The notes under the pieces were generated by a model. That model was not told where the DNA came from. It searched no databases and saw only the letters and a list, made by a program, of their open reading frames with translations. From the IMG/VR virus record IMGVR_UViG_3300045999_004907, positions 1 to 23,922 of that record: a DNA stretch of 23,922 bases; one strand, 5' to 3'. This DNA is from a virus. A program made the position numbers and the translations under genes. This document shows positions 1 through 5,976 of the stretch, piece after piece. Within the stretch, counting starts at the first letter, position 1. Each line of letters opens with the position of its first letter.

Positions 1-157
1 CAGACAGGATCAACACGCCGCCGAACGTCGCATCTTTTCCGTAGCACGTTGCCAGCAAAGTCAGCACGCTGGCGAAGTGTTCCTTCTGTTGCGTGGTCAT
101 GTCCTGCGCGGCCTTGGTGATGGCCTCCACCGCTTTGTTTGCAATGTCTTTATTCAT
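1..157 (-). CDS. Unrecognised protein, C-terminus beyond the window
   Basis: An open frame of 52 codons starts with ATG at 157 and runs off the left edge without a stop. The N-terminus reads MNKDIANKAVEAITKAAQ, a Lys/Ala-rich helix-like start, followed by a hydrophobic stretch near residues 33-38. The start overlaps the last codons of the upstream nuclease gene by 8 bases, a spacing typical of this arm, so the two are probably translated together. I do not recognise a family. The frame could not be checked beyond base 1. Confidence 0.6.
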   Translation of the reverse strand, partial: MNKDIANKAVEAITKAAQDMTTQQKEHFASVLTLLATCYGKDATFGGVLILS

Positions 158-455
158 CGCGCCCCCGTATGAAGTGAATCAACGGCTCCAGCGTGTAAAG
201 GTTTTCTTCGTTAAGAATCATGGCAGCGCCCTTCGCGTCGCGGATTCTTCGTATGTTGTCGTCTTGCAGCGCGGTGGTTGTACCTTTGCCTGCCTTGGCT
301 TCGATGGCTACAAAGCGCCCCCCAATGCAGCACAGGAAGTCGGGCACGCCGCTGTTGCCGTAGCCCGTGCCGATAGGCATGGCGTAGTAGACGCCCTCGG
401 CGTCAAGTATTTTTCTGATCTTCTTTTTGACCAGTGCTTCTGGCGTTGATGCCAT
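150..455 (-). CDS. VRR-NUC domain nuclease
   Basis: This 101-residue protein fits a stand-alone VRR-NUC nuclease, a small PD-(D/E)XK-fold family common in phages and thought to cut branched or junction DNA during replication and recombination. Visible signature: Gly36-Val-Pro-Asp39 (GVPDF), then Glu52-Ala-Lys54 (the E-x-K pair) after a strand with a hydrophobic core, and Gln64 in a following helix. Glu20 in the N-terminal helix may be a further metal ligand. The length matches single-domain phage members. The ATG is preceded by GGAGAAGCAACC, a leader reused before several genes here. Between this gene and 621 lie about 165 bases with no convincing gene. The family call is by motif; the substrate is inferred. 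Confidence 0.85.
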   Translation of the reverse strand: MASTPEALVKKKIRKILDAEGVYYAMPIGTGYGNSGVPDFLCCIGGRFVAIEAKAGKGTTTALQDDNIRRIRDAKGAAMILNEENLYTLEPLIHFIRGRDE

Positions 456-620
456 GGTTGCTTCTCCGTGATGTGTTGGTAAATGGTCGGGGGTATGGGT
501 AGATTCAGCGCCCCCGCCGCTGTGAGGAGTTGGTGAGTTGGGTAACGCGAGCTGAGCGCCCTCTCACCGACAAAACGTACTCGCATCTACCGGGCTTGTA
601 CGCGTTGTGCAACCATGAAC

Positions 621-860
621 TCAGCTCTCGTGTTTGCTACAAATTTCGTCCAGCTTCATCTTGTAGTGCTGGGCTTTGTTGCCGTCGTCAGTGCCTTCTT
701 TCTTGCCCTGACGCATGGCGTATTTGATGATGTTCCCTTTGAGGAAACCTTTGAATTCTTCGGGCGTGAGTACCGCCTCCATGACATGCCAAGGCTGCAT
801 GCCCATGTCTTTGTAGTGCGTGCCGCCGATCTGCACGGTGTCGGCTGTTGTCTGTGTCAT
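621..860 (-). CDS. DUF3310-like small phage protein
   Basis: The protein has 79 residues. The start is the ATG at 860, which follows AGGAGTAGCAAC. A longer in-frame reading adds a low-complexity Ser/Asn stretch and has no better ribosome site. Residues about 12-27 read GGTHYKDMGMQPWHVM, then a helix with KGNIIKYAMRQGKK and a C-terminal basic helix. The GGxHYK...QPW...KGNIIKY pattern is that of the DUF3310 family, widespread in phages and related to the region of phage T7 gene 1.7 linked to nucleotide metabolism. Whether this copy binds or phosphorylates nucleotides cannot be told from sequence. It sits 19 bases after the stop of the preceding gene. Confidence 0.75.
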   Translation of the reverse strand: MTQTTADTVQIGGTHYKDMGMQPWHVMEAVLTPEEFKGFLKGNIIKYAMRQGKKEGTDDGNKAQHYKMKLDEICSKHES

Positions 861-879
861 GTTGCTACTCCTGAAGTTA

Positions 880-1185
880 TTACTGCTCGTGTTTGTTGGT
901 GCGTTTTGCACCTTGTCCAGCCTTGGAGTATACGTCGAACTGCTTGTATGCAATCAATCTTTTCTCTCGTTCGGCACTGTCCACAACGTGTTGTGCAGCG
1001 CTCTTTTCCTTGAGGCCCTTGGCCCGAAAATGCAGGTCGGTCGCGAACACGCTGGGCTGGTGGTTGCGCGCCCAATGGAAGGGCGAAAACGGGTGGCAGT
1101 TACATTTCTGTGCGGGCATGGGGGTTCCTTTCAAAACAAAACAGTTGCGGTCGGGGTCGAACTGAACGAGGTCAAGCACTTGCAT
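880..1185 (-). CDS. Unrecognised 101-residue protein with Cys/His cluster
   Basis: I chose the ATG at 1185 because GGAGG lies six bases before it. A longer TTG reading has no such site. The N-terminal part (MQVLDLVQFDPDRNCFVLKG) looks like a short beta segment. Residues about 27-37 hold a Cys-Asn-Cys-His cluster followed by Phe and Trp. The C-terminal half is basic and helical. The start overlaps the end of the upstream gene by 14 bases. I do not recognise a family. The Cys/His cluster might bind metal but is too sparse to call a zinc finger. Confidence 0.6.
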   Translation of the reverse strand: MQVLDLVQFDPDRNCFVLKGTPMPAQKCNCHPFSPFHWARNHQPSVFATDLHFRAKGLKEKSAAQHVVDSAEREKRLIAYKQFDVYSKAGQGAKRTNKHEQ

Positions 1186-1654
1186 GTGGGGCCTCCACAA
1201 TAGGGCGCATCTTCTTCAAGCGCAAGCTCTCCATGACATCGGCCATGGCGGTCTCAAGCTGCTTGACGGTCACGGTCTCAAGCTGCGCATCGTGGACTTC
1301 CATGAGCAGGTTCAAAGCCACAAGCTCAGGGCCTTTGACAATGAAGCGGAAGTTGTTAGCCACACCCCGGCGAGCCAGCGCAAGGATGGCATCTTGACCA
1401 GCGCGTATCTCCAGCTTCCAGTCCGCACCTATGCCCCGGTTGGCCAGCGCTTCGGTGATATTTGCAGCGTCAATCAGTGCGTCGATGTCAAAGCGCGCGG
1501 CCACGCCAAGGCGCAGGTTGTTCATGGCATCGTGGTTGCGAATTTTGAGCGTGGTGCCTGCGCTGATCTCGTCAACTTTTTTCAGGCCCGCCCGCACCCA
1601 CGTCATGGTGTCCGGGATGATCTGCCGGGGTTTGTACTTGCTACGCTTTCTCAC
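1172..1654 (-). CDS. Unrecognised 160-residue phage protein (GTG start)
   Basis: Translation most likely begins at GTG 1654, with AAGGAG five bases upstream and a GTGA overlap with the stop of the 51-residue gene before it. The N-terminus is basic (MRKRSKYKPRQIIPDT). The rest is mixed alpha/beta, with long Ala/Leu-rich helices and a strongly charged C-terminus (ESLRLKKMRPIVEAP). The frame stays open upstream to 1897, but that extension reads as low-quality Arg/Gln-rich sequence antisense to no known domain and overlaps two other genes. Function unknown. The basic N-terminus would suit nucleic-acid contact, which is inference only. Confidence 0.65.
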   Translation of the reverse strand: MRKRSKYKPRQIIPDTMTWVRAGLKKVDEISAGTTLKIRNHDAMNNLRLGVAARFDIDALIDAANITEALANRGIGADWKLEIRAGQDAILALARRGVANNFRFIVKGPELVALNLLMEVHDAQLETVTVKQLETAMADVMESLRLKKMRPIVEAPHASA

Positions 1655-1806
1655 GGCTTCTCCTTCAAAACAATTTTCTCCAACTTCTCCACAGCAAGAC
1701 ACAGGTCTTCGTGCAGGTAGTCGGGCAGTTGGGTCTTGGTGCTGAACGCCCACGACTCCATCGCGGACAGCAGCTTGATCAGTTTGAGTGCGTCTTCTTT
1801 GGTCAT
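1651..1806 (-). CDS. 51-residue acidic/helical protein
   Basis: This short gene reads MTKEDALKLIKLLSAMES and continues as one or two amphipathic helices ending LEKIVLKEKP. Support comes from a good ribosome site (AAGGAG, nine bases before ATG) and from overlaps of four bases on both sides: ATGA with the stop of the 222-residue gene and GTGA with the next start. Its opening MTKEDAL resembles the starts of the two genes upstream (MDKDEAL and MTKDEEL), which hints at shared leader ancestry. No family recognised. Confidence 0.7.
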   Translation of the reverse strand: MTKEDALKLIKLLSAMESWAFSTKTQLPDYLHEDLCLAVEKLEKIVLKEKP

Positions 1807-2471
1807 GTGTTCTTCTCCTTGAGTTTGGCTTCTTGCATATCCAACAGTACCAGCAACTGCGCGTCAGATCGAACACGACCGCCAATCCCTTTGGCATCGC
1901 TAATTAAGTCCAGCTTCGCATCATCCGTCAGCCCAACCCAAGGTCGCTGTGCTGCGGGTGGGGTGGTGTAGCGCTCCAATGCAGAAATCAGAGCGCCGCC
2001 GTGATCCGATTCAACGTCTCGGCCTTTGTAGCCCGGCGCAGAGTCGCCATGAGCTGCTCGTGCGCCTCTGGAATCGTTGTAGCCGAGGTCGTATGCGCCA
2101 CGGATCGCATCAAAAACCCGGCGTTTTGCCATTGCATGCAGCGCCACAGGCTCCTGCACAGTAGGTGCTGGCTGTGCGGGTGGGGTGGTGTCAGCAAAAC
2201 AGACCGGGCGTAAAGTAAACCGCGGCTTGAGTTCCCCCGCTGTTTCGGGCTTTTCCTTGCCGCCGTAAAACTGGATAGGTTCAAAGCCGTCCTCGTCTTC
2301 ACGGAGCAGCACCCACGCCACAGGCTGCACAGGTGCTTCAAGGGCTTGCTTGCAGAATTTCTCCCACGCAATGGGGCTAAACGTCACGGCTGTTGCGTCA
2401 GGATAGTGACGGTTTGTGTATGTCGTTGCGCCACATTCTTTTGCTAGCTTCAATGCTTCGTCTTTATCCAT
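1803..2471 (-). CDS. TTPPA-module protein, 222 residues
   Basis: The start is ATG 2471, after AAGGAGAAGAAC; the open frame upstream lies inside the previous gene. The protein has a helical opening (MDKDEALKLAKEC), a PVQPVAWVL segment near residue 48, a TTPPAQPAP linker near 92, a second YTTPPAAQRPWVGLTDD unit near 170 and a C-terminal AKLKEKN helix. The same units recur in the neighbouring 171-residue protein. From memory, proteins with YTTPPAAQ...W.GLTDEE units are common in phages and prophages of Comamonadaceae-like bacteria and have no known function. It overlaps the next gene by ATGA. Confidence 0.65.
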   Translation of the reverse strand: MDKDEALKLAKECGATTYTNRHYPDATAVTFSPIAWEKFCKQALEAPVQPVAWVLLREDEDGFEPIQFYGGKEKPETAGELKPRFTLRPVCFADTTPPAQPAPTVQEPVALHAMAKRRVFDAIRGAYDLGYNDSRGARAAHGDSAPGYKGRDVESDHGGALISALERYTTPPAAQRPWVGLTDDAKLDLISDAKGIGGRVRSDAQLLVLLDMQEAKLKEKNT

Positions 2472-2979
2472 TGTTCTTCTCCTTGAGTTTGGCTTCGATG
2501 GCTCGGATGCCGTGGGCGGCTTCGATGGCGCGGGCAAAGTCTGTTGTAAAACTTTGTGGCACATCAAGAAATAGTGGGTCTAAGCGATTAACTATTTCAT
2601 CAATCTGCTCATCCGTCAGCGGCACAGGTGCTGCGGGTGGGGTGGTGTAGAGGGGTCTGTCCTTCATCGCCATGTAGATTTGCTGATCCCTTTGCAGTCC
2701 GCTTCTCAATAGGGCTTGCATTGACTCATGGATTTCCCCATACGTCCCCACAGGCTGCACAGGTGATGGCTGTGCGGGTGGGGTAATTGGGTCGCATACG
2801 TGGCACACCTGACCTTGGTTGCAATCACACACCAAAGATGTTGGCATTGTTTTTAGCGCCTCCCTTGCGGCTTGAAGCGCAACGGTGGTGCTATGGATTG
2901 GCCTTGTCTGCTCAACGTGATACTCCATCGCGCTGATAAGGTCTTCAATCAGTTGCCTCAGTTCTTCGTCTTTGGTCAT
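2464..2979 (-). CDS. TTPPA-module protein, 171 residues, related to its neighbour
   Basis: ATG 2979 follows GAGGAG with six bases between. The protein opens MTKDEELRQLIEDLISAME, then has a Cys-rich patch near residues 53-65 (CDCNQGQVCHVC) that could bind metal, a TPPAQPSPVQPV linker, an YTTPPAAPVPLTDEQIDEI unit, and ends AIEAKLKEKNNG. The linker, the TTPPA unit and the AKLKEKN end are shared with the 222-residue protein encoded next, so the two look like partial duplicates with exchanged middle parts. Its end overlaps the next gene by eight bases. Function unknown. Confidence 0.65.
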   Translation of the reverse strand: MTKDEELRQLIEDLISAMEYHVEQTRPIHSTTVALQAAREALKTMPTSLVCDCNQGQVCHVCDPITPPAQPSPVQPVGTYGEIHESMQALLRSGLQRDQQIYMAMKDRPLYTTPPAAPVPLTDEQIDEIVNRLDPLFLDVPQSFTTDFARAIEAAHGIRAIEAKLKEKNNG

Positions 2980-3086
2980 AAACAACTCCTCAATGTCAAC
3001 AGGCCCAGCATCAACGTGATGAAGGCCCACAGTATCCAGATCAACTGCCCGTCAGCCGGGGTTGGCTTGTCTTCGTCTTCGTTCAT
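2976..3086 (-). CDS. 36-residue single-pass membrane miniprotein
   Basis: This small gene starts at ATG 3086, preceded by AGGAGG with eight bases between. An acidic N-terminus (MNEDEDKPTPADG) is followed by one hydrophobic segment, QLIWILWAFITLMLGLLTL, and a short RSCL end. That is the shape of a single transmembrane helix with the acidic end outside or in the periplasm. It overlaps the zinc-ribbon miniprotein start-to-stop (ATGA) and the next gene by four bases. Candidate roles such as host membrane interference or lysis help are guesses; lysis genes in phages usually sit with late genes. Confidence 0.6.
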   Translation of the reverse strand: MNEDEDKPTPADGQLIWILWAFITLMLGLLTLRSCL

Positions 3087-3175
3087 TTGATGATCCTCCT
3101 GAACGCGCCGCATCGGGCGCACTTGTACATACCCGGCCCCTCGACGGGCTCCCAGCGGTGTTGGCATTCGCTCAT
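3083..3175 (-). CDS. 30-residue zinc-ribbon-like miniprotein
   Basis: ATG 3175 follows GGAGG with five bases between. The peptide opens MSECQHRWEPVEG, and a Cys4-x-His6 pair at the N-terminus is matched by Cys19-x2-Cys22 (YKCARCG), spaced as in minimal zinc ribbons; it ends in a basic tail (FRRIIK). It ends in an ATGA overlap with the membrane miniprotein and begins one base after the stop of the winged-helix gene. Both junctions support it being real. Zinc binding is inferred from the residue pattern; a nucleic-acid or protein partner is unknown. Confidence 0.6.
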   Translation of the reverse strand: MSECQHRWEPVEGPGMYKCARCGAFRRIIK

Positions 3176-3176
3176 G

Positions 3177-3755
3177 TCAGCCTCCGAAGATTTTGCGCAG
3201 CTCATCGTATAGCGCACGCGCTTGCTTGATGCTCAGGTTGTTGAGCAGGGTCTCGGCATCCCACGCAGCGTTGATCTGCGGCGCGGGTTCTGGTTTGGCT
3301 TTTGGCTTTGGTGCTGCCTTCGGTGTGGCTTTTGGTGATGCCTTTGGTGCTGCCTTTGGTGCGGGGGTTTGCGCGGCCTTGCGCTGCGATGTCTTCAAGG
3401 GCTTGTACTCCGCCTGTTGTGCAAACATAAAGCCGTCACGGTTGACGATGTACCCCTGCTTTGTGAACTGGCCTATCAGTGAGGACGTGGAGCCCTGTTT
3501 GTAGCCTTGCGCAGCGAGCGCGTTGAGAATTTCCTTGCGGGTCTTGCCGGGGTTGTTGAGTACGAAGTCGAACGTGGCGCGTGTCACGTTGTTGGTTGTG
3601 GTGAAGAATTGTCTGGGCATGGTTGCCTCCTTAGCTTTGGTGGTGATGGATTCGATAGCGGCTTCGCCGCCTTCGTCGTCCCAATCGGTAGGGAGCTGGG
3701 TTGCGTGTTGAGCTTTTGCGAGCGCTTGCTCAAGCGCGGTTTTGATGTCTGGCAT
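3177..3755 (-). CDS. Winged-helix-like protein with Lys/Ala/Pro-rich linker
   Basis: The 192-residue product has an acidic N-terminal part (1-45) and a compact domain at about 54-112 (NVTRATFDFVLNNPGKTRKEI, then a helix, SSLIGQFTKQGYIVNRDG) that reads like a winged helix. A histone-H1-like linker of PKAxPKA repeats follows at 129-159, then a C-terminal helix (WDAETLLNNLSIKQARALYDEL). DNA binding is likely from the shape; the target is unknown. Met46 is preceded by AAGGAGGCAACC, a better ribosome site than that of the first ATG (AAGGA, nine bases upstream), so a 147-residue form starting at 3620 may also, or mainly, be made. Confidence 0.75.
   Translation of the reverse strand: MPDIKTALEQALAKAQHATQLPTDWDDEGGEAAIESITTKAKEATMPRQFFTTTNNVTRATFDFVLNNPGKTRKEILNALAAQGYKQGSTSSLIGQFTKQGYIVNRDGFMFAQQAEYKPLKTSQRKAAQTPAPKAAPKASPKATPKAAPKPKAKPEPAPQINAAWDAETLLNNLSIKQARALYDELRKIFGG
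3296..3366 (-). repeat. Imperfect tandem repeat encoding PKA units
   Basis: About four to five imperfect copies of a 12-15 base unit rich in CCAAAGGC/AGCACC code for the APKA-SPKA-TPKA-APKP linker. Because copies are nearly identical at DNA level, the linker length is likely to vary between related phages. Confidence 0.55.
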
Positions 3756-3767
3756 GATGACCGTTCC

Positions 3768-3929
3768 TTACTTGGTTGCGGGTTGATTGATGGGGGTGGC
3801 AAGCAGCCACTTGTTTCCGAGCAGGCGCAGCGAGCGAGCCCACTGGCGCATGTTGTGTCGCTGCACATGGACTGGTGCCCAGTCGTTGCAGAAGTTCTTA
3901 CGGGCGAGGGTCAAGAATTTCGTGTTCAT
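3768..3929 (-). CDS. 53-residue basic protein
   Basis: ATG 3929 overlaps the stop of the preceding gene (ATGA), and AAAGGAAGG lies about nine bases upstream of it. The protein is Arg/Trp-rich: it opens MNTKFLTLARKNFCNDW and continues HVQRHNMRQWARSLRLLG before a short tail. The stop codon itself sits inside the AAGGAACGG ribosome site of the following gene. I recognise no family. A high positive charge with regularly spaced aromatic residues would fit nucleic-acid or membrane contact, which is inference. Confidence 0.6.
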   Translation of the reverse strand: MNTKFLTLARKNFCNDWAPVHVQRHNMRQWARSLRLLGNKWLLATPINQPATK

Positions 3930-4405
3930 AGTGTGAACCTTCCTTTCGGAGTTGTTTGCCTAAAAGGTTGCACGATGTTGTGCAACAGCTTGTTGACAGG
4001 CCGAAGCCCGTGTTCGACAACGATGTCGATGTCGTTCTTGATGCCGAACAACGTGGTGAACGTCTCCAGCATTGGGTTGAGTTCCCTGCATGCGAACCAC
4101 AACGCGTCCTCTAAGTTCAGCGCGTCGTCGATAACATAGTCTCTAAGCTCAACACGCACGCTGAAGCTCCCGATACGTGCGCTGTATCCGACTTTGTCCG
4201 GGTTGAGCCAAGAGCGGCCAGCCAACTCGATATGGCCAACAACGCCTATCTTGTCGCGCCACGATGTCAGCTCCGCGATCCGTCTCGTATCAGCAAGAAC
4301 GAAGCGTGCGTACCAAGTCGCTTGCGGTAGGAAACCCCTAGCTAATGGCACCGTGTCTATCTTCAAGTCTTCCAACTTAAAAGGAGAATTTGTTGAGGAT
4401 GTCAT
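3926..4405 (-). CDS. Unrecognised 159-residue protein
   Basis: The likely start is ATG 4405, which lies 29 bases inside the end of the DUF3150-like gene. A TTG one base after that gene's stop is an alternative start but has no ribosome site. From residue 11 on, the sequence (LKIDTVPLARGFLPQATW) is clearly protein-like. It alternates strands (GHIELAGRSW, GSFSVRVELRDYVI) and ends in a helical part (NPMLETFTTLF) and a basic tail. Neighbours suggest a role with the MoxR/vWA/DUF3150 operon, but no domain is recognised. Confidence 0.65.
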   Translation of the reverse strand: MTSSTNSPFKLEDLKIDTVPLARGFLPQATWYARFVLADTRRIAELTSWRDKIGVVGHIELAGRSWLNPDKVGYSARIGSFSVRVELRDYVIDDALNLEDALWFACRELNPMLETFTTLFGIKNDIDIVVEHGLRPVNKLLHNIVQPFRQTTPKGRFTL

Positions 4406-5255
4406 CAACGGCTTTCTTGGTGTCTTGGCGCAGCGCTTCATCTTTGCGCAGGTCTTTGGGGTCAACGCCGCACAGCGTCTGCTCAAGGGCTTTGCGTGCG
4501 GCTTCGAGGTCCAGATCATTGACCACGTTGAGTGTCTTGGTCAAGTCGCACAGCTCCAAGGCACCATCGACAAGGCTGTCGTGGAACCTGCGGGCCTTGG
4601 CTTCGCCCTCAACGTAGTCGGTGGTGAGCCGGTCAGACATGCGCTTCAAATGATCCCCGAGGCGCTGGCGTACGTCCTGCATGGCGGCGTCCACACGCTC
4701 TTGTGCAATGCGCTCCAGCTTGGCCTTGATGTCGTCCATCGCAGCGTTGCCCACGTCCACACGGAAGTCGCCCGCAGTAGGCACGGGCAGGTAGTTCACA
4801 CGGAAGGCAAACTTGGTCATGATCTCGTTCTGTGAAGGGAAGTCGTTGCGCTGAAACATATCACCCAAGGCCATGGCCTGCGCTGTAATGAGCGTGGGAT
4901 AGATGTTGACGAACGACTCGACCATCAATGCGAACTCGTCCTCGAAGCCGTTCATCTTGGTAGCGAAGCGCTCGAAGTTGGCAGTAGGCAGCAAGCGCAG
5001 GCCCGAGTCAGACCATGGCAGCGTGTGGTCGTACACGTAGGTGCGAGCACGGCCAATCATCTGTTGAATAACCTCCAGCTCTGTGCGCCCTGCAAGCAGG
5101 TGCTTGTTGACGCGTGCTGCATCCTTGGCCGCAGCGTTCTTGGATGTGACGATCTCGTCTGTTGCGCCCCTGTCCAGCTTGCGTGCGGTCCACACGCTGG
5201 CGTTGAATTCGGTGAGCATGGCGCAGGTATCAAGGTTATAGCGAGTTGTGTTCAT
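4377..5255 (-). CDS. DUF3150-like coiled-coil protein of the MoxR-vWA operon
   Basis: The protein has 292 residues and starts with ATG after AGGAGAACCAACC. The opening, with TEFNASVWTARKLDR, resembles the start of DUF3150 proteins (a beta strand, then W-(S/T)-x-R-K-L). Typical of that family too are a middle region of helices and a central segment around FRVNYLPVP, followed by a long charged helix (about 175-225: DDIKAKLERIAQERVDAA) likely to form a coiled coil. DUF3150 genes often lie beside MoxR-type ATPase and von Willebrand A genes, and both are upstream in this operon. I infer it is the third, probably adaptor or target, component. The family call is from memory of the pattern. Confidence 0.6.
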   Translation of the reverse strand: MNTTRYNLDTCAMLTEFNASVWTARKLDRGATDEIVTSKNAAAKDAARVNKHLLAGRTELEVIQQMIGRARTYVYDHTLPWSDSGLRLLPTANFERFATKMNGFEDEFALMVESFVNIYPTLITAQAMALGDMFQRNDFPSQNEIMTKFAFRVNYLPVPTAGDFRVDVGNAAMDDIKAKLERIAQERVDAAMQDVRQRLGDHLKRMSDRLTTDYVEGEAKARRFHDSLVDGALELCDLTKTLNVVNDLDLEAARKALEQTLCGVDPKDLRKDEALRQDTKKAVDDILNKFSF

Positions 5256-5270
5256 GGTTGGTTCTCCTTA

Positions 5271-5498
5271 TCAGATGTTGCTTGCGTTGGTGAAGTGATA
5301 CTTGAGCGCACGCAAAGCAATGCGCTCAATGTGGGCTTGTTGGTACGAGACAATGTTGGTGCTGACTACTTGCATGTTGAGCTGTAAGTAGTTCACAATG
5401 ATCTTCTCCACTGCATCGACGACTGCGCGTTGTATTGCCTCGTCGTGATCTGCGAGCAAGACCGTGTTGGCCAGTGCGTTGGGTATCGGTTGGTTCAT
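5271..5498 (-). CDS. Unrecognised 75-residue helical protein
   Basis: It starts after GGAGAACCAACC, the same leader as the next gene. The sequence is mostly helical: NTVLLADHDEAIQRAVVDAV, then a hydrophobic helix with Gln-rich patches (NYLQLNMQVVSTNIVSYQQ), then RALKYHF. The start codon overlaps the stop of the preceding gene (ATGA), and its own stop lies 15 bases before the DUF3150-like gene. It sits inside the MoxR-vWA operon, so a role in that complex is possible. No family recognised. Confidence 0.65.
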   Translation of the reverse strand: MNQPIPNALANTVLLADHDEAIQRAVVDAVEKIIVNYLQLNMQVVSTNIVSYQQAHIERIALRALKYHFTNASNI

Positions 5499-5755
5499 GG
5501 TTGGTTCTCCAGTTGTTGGTGGTACATCATTTCGCAGAGCAAGATCGTGCTCTGCACCATCTGCCGTTGCTCGTCAGCGCTGACTGCGTAGAAGTCGTGC
5601 ATGAATGCCACGACTGGTGGGCTAAAGCCCGGCTCCGAGTAGGTGCCGTAGATGATCTGCCCTGATTGGTTGAACGGGGGCCTGACAAAAAGGGGGCGCT
5701 CCCCTCGTCGGTACTGCCCCCTCGGGCGGAAGTCGAAGTCAATGCCTTTGCTCAT
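5495..5755 (-). CDS. Unrecognised 86-residue protein
   Basis: ATG 5755 follows GAGG about ten bases upstream and forms an ATGA overlap with the gene before it; an upstream in-frame Met has no ribosome site. The N-terminal 30 residues are rich in Arg, Phe and Pro (DFDFRPRGQYRRGERPLFVR) and look extended. The C-terminal half is a helix with Met and Gln clusters (SADEQRQMVQSTILLCEMMY). Placed between the vWA protein and the DUF3150-like protein, it may be a small partner of that complex. No family recognised. Confidence 0.6.
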   Translation of the reverse strand: MSKGIDFDFRPRGQYRRGERPLFVRPPFNQSGQIIYGTYSEPGFSPPVVAFMHDFYAVSADEQRQMVQSTILLCEMMYHQQLENQP

Positions 5756-5976
5756 GCTGCACACCTCACAAGGTTGATGCACGTATCACGCAACGCGTTG
5801 GTGAGAGGCGCACTGGTGGTGAACTCAGCCAGCACGTACACGACGCTTGTGGGGCGCTTGGCCTCCACTGCGTACATGTAAGGTGCCCCGAAGTGCACAC
5901 GCCTGACCCGGAAGTCAAACATGTCCACCGTGACGGGTTTACACAGTTTCCACTTGACCAGCTCAGGCTCGCTCAT
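5752..5976 (-). CDS. Unrecognised 74-residue protein
   Basis: ATG 5976 overlaps the stop of the metallopeptidase/vWA gene by ATGA and has GAGG upstream. The protein reads as beta strands (VTVDMFDFRVRRVHFG, YMYAVEAKRPTSVVYVLAEF) with a short C-terminal helix carrying two Cys. It ends in another ATGA overlap. Strict start/stop coupling on both sides suggests a fixed ratio with its neighbours. No family recognised. Confidence 0.6.
   Translation of the reverse strand: MSEPELVKWKLCKPVTVDMFDFRVRRVHFGAPYMYAVEAKRPTSVVYVLAEFTTSAPLTNALRDTCINLVRCAA

Noticed and set aside
308-586. A 92-codon leftward frame at the upstream edge of the nuclease gene
   Set aside because: No ribosome site, overlaps the VRR-NUC gene out of frame, and has no protein-like pattern in the overlap.
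1172-1897. The long upstream reading of the GTG-start gene
   Set aside because: The extra 80 residues overlap two other genes and have poor protein character; GTG 1654 has the ribosome site and a stop overlap.
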